Positions 41,540-50,808 of a DNA stretch of 64,000 nucleotides are shown piece by piece. Position numbers and translations under genes: made by a program. The notes below the pieces were generated by a model. That model had not been told where the DNA came from and did no database searches. It worked only from the letters and a program-made list of their open reading frames with translations. The DNA is from Arthrobacter silviterrae (GTDB lineage: Bacteria > Actinomycetota > Actinomycetes > Actinomycetales > Micrococcaceae): contig NZ_JAAKZI010000001.1 in assembly GCF_011045165.1 (NCBI RefSeq), positions 1 to 64,000 on the forward strand, in the 5' to 3' direction. How positions within the stretch are numbered: position 1 is the first letter of the stretch; the number at the start of each line of letters is the position of its first letter.

Positions 41540-42637
41540 CTAACGGGCCAGGATGGTGCGCAGCCCGTCAAGGAAGGCGGTGGTTTCGGCTTCAGTGCCT
41601 GCTGTCACCCGAAGGTGCCCGGGGATTCCCACGTCCCGGACGAGCACGCCAGCGGCCAGCAGCCCCTCCCACACGGCCTGTGGACTTTGGAGTCCGCCAA
41701 AGAACACGAAGTTGGAGTCAGACGGCGCCGGGGTCAGCCCAAGCGCTTCAAGTTCAGTGACAATGCGGTCCCGCTGGACCTTGATGGCTTCGACATTCGC
41801 CAACAGGGAATCCGAATTGCGCAGGGCAGCCACGGCCGTGGCCTGGGTGATGGCAGACAGGTGGTACGGCAGGCGGACCAGGCGGATGGCGTCGGCGACT
41901 TCGGGTGCAGACGCCAGATACCCGACCCGGGCGCCGGCGAGGGCAAACGCCTTGCTCATGGTCCGCGAGACCACCAGCCGCGGCCGGCCCTCCAGCAGCG
42001 TCAATGCACTGGGGGTGCCGGTGTGGGAGAACTCCGCATAGGCCTCATCGACTATGACAATGGCCTTCGACGCCTCGCCTGCTTCGTACACCGCTTCCAC
42101 GACATCCAGCCCCAGCGCGGTGCCCGTGGGATTGTTTGGCGAGCACAGGAGGACAACATTGGGGGCCTGCCGGCGCACCTGGGCTGCGGCCGACCCGGCG
42201 GACAGGCCGAAGTCGCCATCCCGGGTCCCGGCCACATAGTCCGTGCCGGTGCCGCTGGCCAGCAGCGGGTACATCGAATATGTGGGGGGAAACCCCATGA
42301 CACTGCGGCCCGGGCCCCCGAAGGCCTGGAGCAGTTGCTGCAGCACCTCGTTGGATCCGTTGGCGGCCCAGATGTTTTCCTCGGTCAGGCCGTGTCCCAA
42401 ATAGGCGGCCAACGCACGGCGCAATTCGGTAAATTCCCGGTCAGGGTACCTGTTGAGGCCGTCGAGCTCGTCCGCCACAGCTTTCAGGATTGCTTCCTTG
42501 GCATCCAGCGGAACCCCGAAGGTGTTTTCATTGACGTTGAGCAGGATGGGAACGTCCAGCTGCGGTGCCCCATAGGGATGGCGCCCGCGCAGATCGTCGC
42601 GTAGCGGAAGCTGGCTGAGGCGTTCAAACTGGTCCAT
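41540..42637 (-). CDS. hisC: Histidinol-phosphate aminotransferase
   Basis: This 365-aa class I/II PLP enzyme transaminates imidazole-acetol phosphate. The PLP Lys lies in RLVVSRTMSKAFALAGARVG, and the start LRGRHPYGAPQLDVPILLNVNEN is typical. Normal length. It is separated from hisB by 202 bp with a palindrome, so it may have a separate promoter for hisB onwards. Confidence 0.95.
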   Translation of the reverse strand: MDQFERLSQLPLRDDLRGRHPYGAPQLDVPILLNVNENTFGVPLDAKEAILKAVADELDGLNRYPDREFTELRRALAAYLGHGLTEENIWAANGSNEVLQQLLQAFGGPGRSVMGFPPTYSMYPLLASGTGTDYVAGTRDGDFGLSAGSAAAQVRRQAPNVVLLCSPNNPTGTALGLDVVEAVYEAGEASKAIVIVDEAYAEFSHTGTPSALTLLEGRPRLVVSRTMSKAFALAGARVGYLASAPEVADAIRLVRLPYHLSAITQATAVAALRNSDSLLANVEAIKVQRDRIVTELEALGLTPAPSDSNFVFFGGLQSPQAVWEGLLAAGVLVRDVGIPGHLRVTAGTEAETTAFLDGLRTILAR

Positions 42638-42703
42638 GGGACCAGTTTAAGGTGAACCGGAGCAGCTTTACGAACTCGTGACGGCGGGCGTCCCACCATG
42701 TGG

Positions 42704-43081
42704 TCACTTGGCGCGGGGTACGTAAAGCTGCTGCCCGGCCTGCAGGACGCCAGTGGTCAGGCCGTTGAGCGCCACGATATCGGAGACAACGTCCCGGATG
42801 TCGCGGGTGGGGTCGCTGGCGGCTGCTATCGACCAGAGGCTCTGGCCCTGCAGGACAGTCACGGTGCCCGCGTAGTCAGCCATGTCCACCGAGCTGTGGG
42901 TGGTGGCGGCATTTGCCGGGCTTGCAATGGCCCCGAGCAGCACCGCCAACAGGGTGAAAACCAGGGCCGACGCGACAAGGATGGAGGGGATGCCCAGCAA
43001 CAGCACGCGCCCACGCCGGGTCAGCGTCAGTGGCCGGGCTGGAATATGGGGTCCCGCCTGGGAAAACACCAAAGCACTCAT
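42704..43081 (-). CDS. LysM-domain protein, SOS-linked division suppressor candidate
   Basis: This 125-aa protein has a basic N-terminus, one membrane span (LLLGIPSILVASALVFTLLA, about residues 28-47) and a C-terminal LysM domain (VTVLQGQSLWSIAAASDP...VSDIVALNGL...LQAGQQLYVP). It resembles the LysM proteins (YneA/ChiZ/DivS position) that lie divergent from lexA in many Gram-positives and block cell division during the SOS response. ATG 43081 follows AAAGGAA; the frame is also open upstream but through the LexA region. Two candidate LexA boxes lie in the shared promoter. Confidence 0.82.
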   Translation of the reverse strand: MSALVFSQAGPHIPARPLTLTRRGRVLLLGIPSILVASALVFTLLAVLLGAIASPANAATTHSSVDMADYAGTVTVLQGQSLWSIAAASDPTRDIRDVVSDIVALNGLTTGVLQAGQQLYVPRAK

Positions 43082-43188
43082 GATCGAAGTTCCTTTCACA
43101 CCATGGAGGTTCATCCTGTGCGTTTCCTGCCCAGGGCAGGTGCCGCAGCGGTTCCGCAGGAGCCAACTTCCATACACATTTTCATTGC

Positions 43189-43204
43189 TAGAACGTATGT
43201 TCTA
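43189..43204 (+). promoter_or_regulatory. LexA box 1 (lexA/LysM promoter)
   Basis: TAGAACGTATGTTCTA matches the actinobacterial SOS box GAAC-N4-GTTC exactly, with dyad flanks. It lies 107 bp before the LysM start and 230 bp before the lexA start. Confidence 0.85.
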
Positions 43205-43255
43205 ACCGATGTACTACAGTTTTAGCATCTATTGACGACTGTTGCCAAGACTCGA

Positions 43256-43271
43256 TAGAACAAATGTTTGA
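43256..43271 (+). promoter_or_regulatory. LexA box 2 (lexA/LysM promoter)
   Basis: GAACAAATGTTT at 43258-43269 matches GAAC-N4-GTTC with one change. Together with box 1, 67 bp away, it gives a two-site arrangement between lexA and the LysM gene. Confidence 0.7.
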
Positions 43272-43434
43272 AATTCGCCCGATTCTGGCTTAATCTTGAA
43301 GTCAAGGACTAGCTGCTAATGGCAGTCCACCAGCAGGCACTGACATTTATGGGCCACCCGCACAGGCGGGCCCCTACAGGCAGACAGAGTGGATGCAGGC
43401 AGATGGCTGCAGGCCACGAAAGGACCGAAGGACC

Positions 43435-44178
43435 ATGGCGCTACCGGAACCTCCGCACCGCATCCCGCAGGCCCCCAGCAGGGCGGGCATGAAGGGCCTG
43501 ACCGTGCGGCAGAAAAAGATCCTGGAATGCATCCAGCGCTCCATTGCCGACAAGGGCTACCCGCCGTCCATGCGCGAGATTGGCGACGACGTCGGCCTGG
43601 CCAGCCTGTCCAGCGTCACGCACCAGTTGACCCAGCTGGAACGGCACGGCTACCTCCGCCGGGACCCCAAGCGCCCTCGCGCCATGGAAGTGCTGATCCC
43701 CCTGGTCCTGGACGACGGCATGGTGGAAATCGAGGGAGTTGAGGCCCCCAACCGCATCCGCAGCTCCAACGGCCTGAACTTCGCCGAGCTCAGCAGCTCC
43801 TCCGACACGGCATTTGTGCCGCTTGTCGGCCGCATTGCAGCCGGCGGGCCCATCCTCGCCGACCAGGTCGTGGATGACATCATGCCGCTGCCGCGCCAGA
43901 TTGTGGGCAGCGGGGAACTCTTCATGCTCAAGGTTGCCGGCGACTCCATGGTCGACGCGGCCATCTGCGACGGCGATTGGGTTGTTGTGCGGCGCCAAAA
44001 CACGGCCAACAATGGAGAAATCGTGGCCGCCCTCCTTGAGGACGAGGCCACAGTCAAGACTTTCCGCCAGCGCGACGGCCACACGTGGCTGCTGCCGCAG
44101 AACACCCGCTACGAGCCAATCCTCGGCGACACTGCCACGATCATGGGCAAAGTGGTTTCAGTCCTGCGCAGCCTGTAG
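43435..44178 (+). CDS. lexA: LexA repressor
   Basis: This 247-aa SOS repressor has a winged-helix N-terminus ([34 protein letters not shown]), the self-cleavage Ala-Gly within [13 protein letters not shown], and the S24 catalytic Ser in [11 protein letters not shown] and Lys in DEATVKTF. The N-terminus has about 20 extra residues before the homologous part. I chose ATG 43435. Two LexA boxes upstream indicate autoregulation. Another is near recA and near the splB-like gene. Confidence 0.95.
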   Translation: MALPEPPHRIPQAPSRAGMKGLTVRQKKILECIQRSIADKGYPPSMREIGDDVGLASLSSVTHQLTQLERHGYLRRDPKRPRAMEVLIPLVLDDGMVEIEGVEAPNRIRSSNGLNFAELSSSSDTAFVPLVGRIAAGGPILADQVVDDIMPLPRQIVGSGELFMLKVAGDSMVDAAICDGDWVVVRRQNTANNGEIVAALLEDEATVKTFRQRDGHTWLLPQNTRYEPILGDTATIMGKVVSVLRSL

Positions 44179-44215
44179 GCAGGCCCGCAGCAGGACGGGG
44201 AGGGGTCTGCGGGCA

Positions 44216-44251
44216 GGCTGCCCAGCTGGCGATGCAGCCGGCTGGGCAGCC
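44216..44251. terminator. Hairpin between lexA and dinG
   Basis: GGCTGCCCAGC at 44216-44226 pairs perfectly with GCTGGGCAGCC at 44241-44251 over 11 bp. It lies between two convergent genes and could end both. No U-tract. Confidence 0.65.
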
Positions 44252-44272
44252 GGCCCGCCCACCGGGCCGGCC

Positions 44273-46348
44273 CTACTTGCCGGACAGTCTCTGGAGTGCT
44301 GAGAGGGCCACCGTACGGTCCTTGGTGGACCAGAACGGCGGGAGCGCGGCGCGCAGGAACCCGCCGTAGCTGGCATTTGCGAGGCGGGAGTCAAGGACTG
44401 CGACAACACCGCGGTCGCTGCTGGAGCGGATCAGCCGCCCCACCCCTTGCGCGAGCCTGATGGCCGCATGGGTCGCGGAGATGGCAATGAACCCATCGCC
44501 GCCGCTTTGGGCCACGGCGCGGGCCCTGGCCGTGACGAGGGGATCGTCCGGGCGCGGGAACGGAATCCTGTCAATGACCACGAGCCGGCAGGAGGCGCCC
44601 TGGACGTCCACACCCTGCCAGAGGGACATGGTGCCAAACAGGCATGTGTCCGGTTCGTCGGCAAACTGCTTGATGAGCCCCGCCATGGAGGAGTCCCCCT
44701 GGCAGAGGATTTTCACCTTGAGCTTCTTCCGGAGCTTCTCCGCGGCGTCTTCCGCGGCCCGCCGCGAGGAGAACAAGGCAAGGGTGCCGCCGCCCGCGGC
44801 CGTGATGAGTGCCTCCAGTTCGGCGAGCTGCTCGGGCGAGTTGCCAAAGCCTGGCTTGGCCAGGTGCGCCGCCACGTACAGCATCCCCTGCTTGGGATAG
44901 TCGAAAGGTGACCCGACGTCCGCCCCGGTCCAGTCGGGTGCACCGGCGCCCAGCAGCCCCAGTCCCCCGGCCGTTGCCTGGAAGGACTCGCCAATGGCCA
45001 GCGTGGCGGACGTCAGGATGACGGTGTGGTCCGCGAAGAGTCCCTCGCGCAGCTTGCCGGCCACGCTGAGGGGCGCGATGTTGACGACAGGCGGTTCGCC
45101 GTCGTCGGCCTTTTGATAGCCCTGCCCCGGCTTGAACGTGCCTGGGCGCGAGGCCCACACCACCTCCCGGGAATCGCCGGCGGCCAGCAGCCTTTCGCAC
45201 AGGTCAAAGATGAGGTTCAGCCGGGCCCGGGCAATGGAGCGGCCGCCATCAGCTGCGGCACTGCCTTCCGGCTTCGAATCGGACAGTGCCGCCCGGGCTG
45301 CGTCCCGCAACTGTTCGACGGCGGACGTGTGGGACTCACTGAGTCCATTGGGCAGCAGTCCTGTCGGCGTTCCCGCGAACGCCAGGTCCAGTGCGGCGGC
45401 GGCGGCATGCAGGGCATCCACCGAGATTCCGGTGTGCTTGCGAGTGCTGGACGCCGCCGCCTGGACCATCTGCACGGAGAGCTGGCCGGTGACGGCGCCG
45501 GTGACCCGGTCCTGCAGCTCATGGGCCTCGTCCACCACCACCACGTCGTAGTCCGGCAGCACAGCAATGCCTTCAAAGGCGCTGATGGCAAGCATGGCGT
45601 GGTTGGTCACCACGATGTCGGCCTCGGCACCCTTGGCCCGGGCCAATTCGGAGAAGCAGGTCTCGGCCAGCGGGCACTTTTGGGCGCCCAGACATTCCAT
45701 GGACGTCACTGACACCTGGCGCCAGGCCTTGTCCGTGACACCGGGGAGCAGTTCGTCGCGGTCGCCTGTTTCGGTTTCCTCTGCCCACTCGCGCAGGCGC
45801 ACCACCTCACGCCCCAGCGGCGAGGTGGGTCCCGTGGTGGCGCCGGGCAAGTGCGCCACGCTCGAGTCCTCCCCCAGGCTGAACAAAGCGCCCTCGGAGG
45901 AATCCTCTGAGGGGAAGCCTCCCCCGAGTTTGTGCCGGCAAACATAGTTGCTGCGGCCCTTCACGAGCGCCACGTCGATGGGCCGGGGCAGCAGCGGTTC
46001 GAGGGCGGCCAGCAGCCTGGGCACGTCCCGTCCCACAATCTGGGCCTGCAGCGCCAGGGTGGCGGTGGCCACGACGGACGGCTTTCCGCTGTCGAGGGCG
46101 TGCACGATCAAGGGAATGAGGTACGCCAGTGACTTTCCTGTGCCCGTGCCGGCCTGGACCAGCAGGTGGTTGCCTGTTTCGATGGAGTCAACCACGCGGC
46201 GGACCATCTCATGCTGGCCTTCGCGGAGCTGCCCGCCCATGGCGGTCACGGCGCAGTCCAGCAGCTCCAGCGCCTGTGCAGCCCGTGCCTTCTCGCCGGC
46301 GGAACTGTTCGGGCCGGTTGCGCCGGTGGCGGTTGCCGTATCACCCAT
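44273..46348 (-). CDS. ATP-dependent DNA helicase, DinG/XPD-like
   Basis: This 691-aa superfamily 2 helicase has a Walker A QAGTGTGKSLAYLIP near residue 60, a DEAH box in VVVVDEAHELQDR, and four Cys likely to hold an Fe-S cluster: one in SNYVCRHK and three in MECLGAQKCPLAETC. The C-terminal HELICc_2 part includes GVGRLIRSSSDRGVVAVLDSR. DinG-type enzymes unwind R-loops and DNA ends with 5'-3' polarity. ATG 46348 overlaps the end of hflX by 8 bp; the upstream in-frame part lies inside hflX. No LexA box was found nearby. Confidence 0.87.
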   Translation of the reverse strand: MGDTATATGATGPNSSAGEKARAAQALELLDCAVTAMGGQLREGQHEMVRRVVDSIETGNHLLVQAGTGTGKSLAYLIPLIVHALDSGKPSVVATATLALQAQIVGRDVPRLLAALEPLLPRPIDVALVKGRSNYVCRHKLGGGFPSEDSSEGALFSLGEDSSVAHLPGATTGPTSPLGREVVRLREWAEETETGDRDELLPGVTDKAWRQVSVTSMECLGAQKCPLAETCFSELARAKGAEADIVVTNHAMLAISAFEGIAVLPDYDVVVVDEAHELQDRVTGAVTGQLSVQMVQAAASSTRKHTGISVDALHAAAAALDLAFAGTPTGLLPNGLSESHTSAVEQLRDAARAALSDSKPEGSAAADGGRSIARARLNLIFDLCERLLAAGDSREVVWASRPGTFKPGQGYQKADDGEPPVVNIAPLSVAGKLREGLFADHTVILTSATLAIGESFQATAGGLGLLGAGAPDWTGADVGSPFDYPKQGMLYVAAHLAKPGFGNSPEQLAELEALITAAGGGTLALFSSRRAAEDAAEKLRKKLKVKILCQGDSSMAGLIKQFADEPDTCLFGTMSLWQGVDVQGASCRLVVIDRIPFPRPDDPLVTARARAVAQSGGDGFIAISATHAAIRLAQGVGRLIRSSSDRGVVAVLDSRLANASYGGFLRAALPPFWSTKDRTVALSALQRLSGK

Positions 46349-48050
46349 GCTGGACAAAGGGCTCAACCTCGGAGGCCAAGTCTTCACGAACGTGCACATG
46401 TGCCATGGTGCCGTGTTCACCGTGCTCCAGGCTGATGATTTCGGCATCACTGCGGTGCAGCCTGTTCAAAACATCCCCCCTGTCATACGGGATCAACAGG
46501 GTCAGGTCAACGCTGGGCCGCGGGATGGATTCACTGATGGCTTCCAACAGTTCATCAATGCCCTGCCCGGTCCGGGCGGAGACCACCACGGTGCGGGGTT
46601 CGTGCTGGCGGAGCCTTTCCACCACAAAGGGGTCGGCAATGTCGGCTTTGTTCAGAATGATGATTTCCGGAATTTTCAGGGCACCGACTTCCGCGAATAC
46701 GCTGCGCACGGCCGCGATCTGCCCCTCAGGGTCCGGGTGGGAAGCATCGACAATGTGCAGGATGAGGTCAGCGTCCGCCACTTCCTCCAGGGTTGAACGG
46801 AAGGCCTCCACCAGCTGGGTGGGCAGGGAGCGGACGAATCCGACAGTGTCAACCAGGGTGTAGCCCAGCCCGTCCGAGGTCTCGGTCTTCCTGACGGTGG
46901 GGTCCAGCGTGGCAAACAAGGCGTTTTCCACCAGGACGCCGGCGTCGGTGAGCCGGTTGAGCAGTGAGGACTTTCCGGCGTTGGTGTAGCCGGCGATGGC
47001 CACGGAGGGAACCGCATTGCGCTTGCGGTTGGCCCGCTTCGTTTCGCGGGCAGGCTTCATGGCCGCAATCTCACGGCGCAGCTTGGCCATGCGGGTGCGA
47101 ATCTTCCGGCGGTCAAGTTCCATCTTGGTTTCACCGGGGCCGCGGGAGCCGATGCCGCCACCGGCTGTGCCGACCCGCCCGCCGGCCTGGCGGGACATGG
47201 ATTCGCCCCAGCCACGCAGGCGCGGCAGCAGGTACTCCATCTGCGCCAATTCCACCTGGGCGCGGCCTTCGCGTGACTGCGCATGCTGGGCAAAAATATC
47301 CAGGATCAGGGCGGTCCGGTCGATGACCTTGACCTTGACCACCTCCTCAAGGGTGCGGCGCTGGGAGGGGGCCAGGTCACCGTCAATGATCACGGTGTCA
47401 GCACCCGTGGCGTGCACGATGTCCTTCAGTTCCTGGGCCTTGCCCTGGCCCAGGTAGGTGGCAGGGTCCGGCTTGGCACGGCGCTGCACCAGCCCGTCCA
47501 GCACCTCCGAGCCGGCGGTCTCCGCCAGCGCCGCCAATTCACGCAGCGAATTTTCCGCATCAGCCATGGTGCCGTTGGACCACAGCCCTGCCAGGACCAC
47601 GCGTTCCAGGCGCAGCTGGCGGTATTCAACCTCGGTGACGTCCTCCAGCTCGGTGGACAGCCCGGCCTTGCGGCGCAGGGCGTTGCGTTCCTCAAGTTCG
47701 GACTGGTCGCCGTCGAACCTGCTGTGTTCAAAGGCCAAGTCCGAGACCGCCTGGGCCCGCCCCAGTGCGGGGTGGCTGCTGGCCGCGGATTGGGGGTCCT
47801 CGGCGTCCAACCGTGCCTCCTCGCGGACGGCACGGCCGACAGCTGCGTCCTTGGCCAGGATGCGGTCGATGACGGCCTCGATCTCGGCCACGGAAAGGTC
47901 CTGTCCGGAGCCGGTTCCGGCTGCCTTGTCCGCCGTGCTGGAGGTGGCGGTGCCCGAACCGTCCGCCGCTGAACCGGAACCGTGGGCACCCGATTCGCTC
48001 GGGGGCACGTTCCGGTCGGCGGAACCGAGGGGTGCAGATGCGTTGGTCAT
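46341..48050 (-). CDS. hflX: GTPase HflX
   Basis: This 569-aa ribosome-associated GTPase has the HflX N-domain (LAALAETAGSEVLDGLVQRR... IIDGDLAPSQRRTLEEVV), a Gly-rich linker (SRQAGGRVGTAGGGIGSRGP), and the GTPase core with G1 GYTNAGKSSLLNRL, G3 DTVGFVRSLP and G4 NKAD. It rescues or splits stalled ribosomes. An N-terminal extension of about 100 residues is rich in Ser, Gly and Ala. ATG 48050 follows AAGGAGAAC. It overlaps the helicase gene by 8 bp. Confidence 0.93.
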   Translation of the reverse strand: MTNASAPLGSADRNVPPSESGAHGSGSAADGSGTATSSTADKAAGTGSGQDLSVAEIEAVIDRILAKDAAVGRAVREEARLDAEDPQSAASSHPALGRAQAVSDLAFEHSRFDGDQSELEERNALRRKAGLSTELEDVTEVEYRQLRLERVVLAGLWSNGTMADAENSLRELAALAETAGSEVLDGLVQRRAKPDPATYLGQGKAQELKDIVHATGADTVIIDGDLAPSQRRTLEEVVKVKVIDRTALILDIFAQHAQSREGRAQVELAQMEYLLPRLRGWGESMSRQAGGRVGTAGGGIGSRGPGETKMELDRRKIRTRMAKLRREIAAMKPARETKRANRKRNAVPSVAIAGYTNAGKSSLLNRLTDAGVLVENALFATLDPTVRKTETSDGLGYTLVDTVGFVRSLPTQLVEAFRSTLEEVADADLILHIVDASHPDPEGQIAAVRSVFAEVGALKIPEIIILNKADIADPFVVERLRQHEPRTVVVSARTGQGIDELLEAISESIPRPSVDLTLLIPYDRGDVLNRLHRSDAEIISLEHGEHGTMAHVHVREDLASEVEPFVQHG

Positions 48051-48205
48051 GTTCTCCTTATGGGGTTGTCTTCAATCGTAGTCCCGGGCACCGACGCACA
48101 CACCTTTGGCCGCCCATGTCTGTGGATAAACACACAGGCCCGGTCAACCTCATTAGGCGTGCCTAGATACCGGTGGCCCCGTTTTCGCACTAATCTGGCA
48201 GAACT

Positions 48206-48844
48206 ATGGGTACTCAGGGCGCAGATCACTACTTCAGTTCACAGCCGTCAACTCCGCTGAAGCGCCGGCCGCTCACGGTGGTCCTGGCCGGGGCCGAGCG
48301 GCAGCTTCAAACGGCTGGCGGCATTTTCAATCCGGACGGGGTGGACAAGGGCACGGCCGTGCTGCTTTCGGAGGCTCCCCCGCCCGCCGCAGCGGGAAAC
48401 CTGCTCGACATTGGCTGCGGCTGGGGCCCGGTGGCCCTCACGCTGGCCCTGCGCTCGCCAGGGGCCGCCGTCTATGCCGTAGACGTGAACGTCCGGTCCA
48501 TTGACTTGACGAATGACAATGCGAAGGCCCTGGGCCTGGCCAATGTGCATGCTTCCACGCCCGACGCCGTCGACCCCGCCCTGCGCTTCGCCACCATCTG
48601 GTCCAATCCGCCAATCCGGGTGGGCAAGGAGGAACTGCACAACATTTTGCTGACCTGGCTCCCGCGCCTGGCCAAGGACGGAAACGCCTACCTGGTGGTG
48701 CAAAAAAACCTGGGTGCCGACTCGCTGCAACGTTGGCTTGCCGCCGAACTGCTGCAGCGCTTCCCCGCGGCGGGCTTCACAGTGTCCCGGGAGACCACGG
48801 CCAAGACCTTCCGCGTGCTGCGGGTGACCCGCACCGCCGACTAA
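48206..48844 (+). CDS. Class I SAM-dependent methyltransferase (RsmC-like)
   Basis: This 212-aa methyltransferase has the SAM motif LLDIGCGWGPVALTLAL near residue 67 and the acidic end of the next strand in VYAVDVN. SNPPIRVGKEELH is the NPP[I/F]-type catalytic motif of N-methylating RNA enzymes such as RsmC/RlmG, so a guanine in rRNA is a likely target. It has only the catalytic half of E. coli RsmC. It is divergent from hflX. Confidence 0.84.
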   Translation: MGTQGADHYFSSQPSTPLKRRPLTVVLAGAERQLQTAGGIFNPDGVDKGTAVLLSEAPPPAAAGNLLDIGCGWGPVALTLALRSPGAAVYAVDVNVRSIDLTNDNAKALGLANVHASTPDAVDPALRFATIWSNPPIRVGKEELHNILLTWLPRLAKDGNAYLVVQKNLGADSLQRWLAAELLQRFPAAGFTVSRETTAKTFRVLRVTRTAD

Positions 48845-48872
48845 CAGGCACCTGACAGGCATCAGGCCGGCA

Positions 48873-49793
48873 TCAGTCCAGGACCCCCGTGGCCACAATC
48901 ACGGCGGGGCCGCTTAGTTCCACGTGTTCCAGCCCGTCCGTGCCGGGAAAGAAGCGCACGCCGACGACGCCGCCGGGCACCTTGACCTGCCAGGTGTCCG
49001 GGGCGTCGTCCCCGGCCCAAAAGCGGGTGGCCACGGCCGCCGCGCAGGCGCCGGTTCCGCAGGAAAGCGTCTCCCCCACGCCGCGTTCGTGCACCCGCAT
49101 GCTGATATGCCCGACGCCGTCCGTCACGAGGGGCTCCGCCGGAACGGCAAATTCCACATTCGTCCCATGCGGCGGCTGGGGGGACACGACAGGGGCCGCC
49201 GTAAGGTTGGTGCCTGCCAGCTCTGCTTCATCCGCCAGTGCCACCACGGAGTGCGGGTTGCCCATGCTCACGGACAGGGCGGGCCGGTCCACGTCCAGTC
49301 CGGCGGCCTTCACCAGCGAGTCCATGCCCCGGTCCTTCGCCTGGGACGGGAAGATGAACTCCCACGGGCCCATGTCAACGCGATAGCCGTCAGCGGTTCG
49401 GGCCACCACCTTGACGCCGCCACGGGTGCCAATGGTCAGTTCCCCACCGGGTTCCAGCACCACCAGGCCCTGCTCGATGAGGAAATGCACGAAAACACGC
49501 ACGCCGTTGCCGCACATCTCAGACAGTGAACCGTCGCCGTTGCGGTAGTCCATGAACCACTCAGCTTCGGAGTTGGTCTCCAGCAGCGCCGCGCCCTCGG
49601 GCAATTGGCGGGAGCGGACGGCGCGGATCAGCCCGTCGCCGCCAATGCCGCGGTGCCGGTCGCACAGCAGCGCCACGGCTGCGGGGGCGATGTCGTGGTC
49701 CCCGTCCGGATCGGCCACCAGCACAAAATCATTGCCCGTGCCGTGTCCCTTGGAAAATCGCAGGCCGGACAGGGGTGCGAGGTCAAAAGTCAT
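48873..49793 (-). CDS. dapF: Diaminopimelate epimerase
   Basis: This 306-aa enzyme converts LL- to meso-diaminopimelate for lysine and peptidoglycan. Both active-site cysteines are present: [13 protein letters not shown] and [15 protein letters not shown]. The N-terminal [14 protein letters not shown] is typical. It follows miaA, separated by 43 bp. Meso-DAP or lysine need fits dapA at the other end of the window. Confidence 0.95.
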   Translation of the reverse strand: MTFDLAPLSGLRFSKGHGTGNDFVLVADPDGDHDIAPAAVALLCDRHRGIGGDGLIRAVRSRQLPEGAALLETNSEAEWFMDYRNGDGSLSEMCGNGVRVFVHFLIEQGLVVLEPGGELTIGTRGGVKVVARTADGYRVDMGPWEFIFPSQAKDRGMDSLVKAAGLDVDRPALSVSMGNPHSVVALADEAELAGTNLTAAPVVSPQPPHGTNVEFAVPAEPLVTDGVGHISMRVHERGVGETLSCGTGACAAAVATRFWAGDDAPDTWQVKVPGGVVGVRFFPGTDGLEHVELSGPAVIVATGVLD

Positions 49794-49836
49794 GAATTAA
49801 GACTAAGGCACGCCACGGCCGACGCCGGACTGCGGC

Positions 49837-50808
49837 TTACGCTTGAGCCCCGCCTTGGGCACGGCGGACCAAGGCCGCAGCGGCACTCCCAAGGTCGGGC
49901 TGCGCCCAGTCCAGCCAGTGGACCCTGGGGTCGGCCCGGAACCACGTGATTTGGCGGCGGGCGAACTGCCGGGTGGCCGTGATGGTTTCCGCCGCAGCGG
50001 CCGGCACTGTGGATTCCCCGTCAATGACACGCAGAAACTGCTGGTAGCCCAGCGCCTTTCGTGCCGTGCGCCCCTCGCGCAGGCCCTGCGGGAGTAGCGC
50101 TGCCACTTCAGCCTGCAGCCCTGCCTCCACCATGCCGTGGACGCGGGCCTCCAGACGGGCGTGAAGCTGGGCGCGGTCGCCGTTGAGGCCGATCTGGACC
50201 GTCGGCTGGACGTAGCTGCGCTCGGGCATGAAGGAACTAAAGGGGCGCCCTGTCAGCTCGTGGACCTCCAAGGCCCTGACCACACGTTTGCCGTCGCCGA
50301 CGCGGGCCGCGGACACGGGGTCCACCAGTGCCAGCCGGGCAGCCAGCGGGGCCAGCCCGCCGGCGTCGAGCTCGGCTTCGAGGCGGGCGCGGATGGCGGC
50401 GTCGGTGCCGGGAAACTCGAGGACGTCTAGTGCCGCCCGGACATAAAGCCCGGAGCCGCCCACCAGGATGGGGAGCCTGCCGCGGGACTGGATGCCGGCA
50501 ATGGCGGCGCGCGCCATCGACTGGAAGGCGGCCACCGTGGTGTCCTCACGGACGGTCAAGAAGTCCATGAGATGGTGTGGAATGCCGCGCCGCTGTTCCA
50601 GTGGCAGCTTGGCGGTGCCGATGTCCATCCCCCGGTAAAACTGCATGGAGTCGGCGTTGACGGCCTCGCCGTTGAAACGTTCGGCCAGTTCCAGCGCCAG
50701 CTCGGACTTGCCGGACCCCGTGGGCCCGACGACGGCGACAACCGGCAGCGCTGCCCGCTCCGTGCCGCCCGGGAACCGGCGGACGGCGGCGTGGCCGGCT
50801 GTGCTCAC
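49837..50808 (-). CDS. miaA: tRNA dimethylallyltransferase
   Basis: This 323-aa enzyme adds the isopentenyl group to A37 of tRNAs reading U-starting codons. The P-loop is [18 protein letters not shown] near residue 25; [15 protein letters not shown] and [15 protein letters not shown] are conserved. It overlaps miaB by 4 bp (ATGA), giving MiaB its substrate in the same operon. Confidence 0.95.
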   Translation of the reverse strand: MSTAGHAAVRRFPGGTERAALPVVAVVGPTGSGKSELALELAERFNGEAVNADSMQFYRGMDIGTAKLPLEQRRGIPHHLMDFLTVREDTTVAAFQSMARAAIAGIQSRGRLPILVGGSGLYVRAALDVLEFPGTDAAIRARLEAELDAGGLAPLAARLALVDPVSAARVGDGKRVVRALEVHELTGRPFSSFMPERSYVQPTVQIGLNGDRAQLHARLEARVHGMVEAGLQAEVAALLPQGLREGRTARKALGYQQFLRVIDGESTVPAAAAETITATRQFARRQITWFRADPRVHWLDWAQPDLGSAAAALVRRAQGGAQA

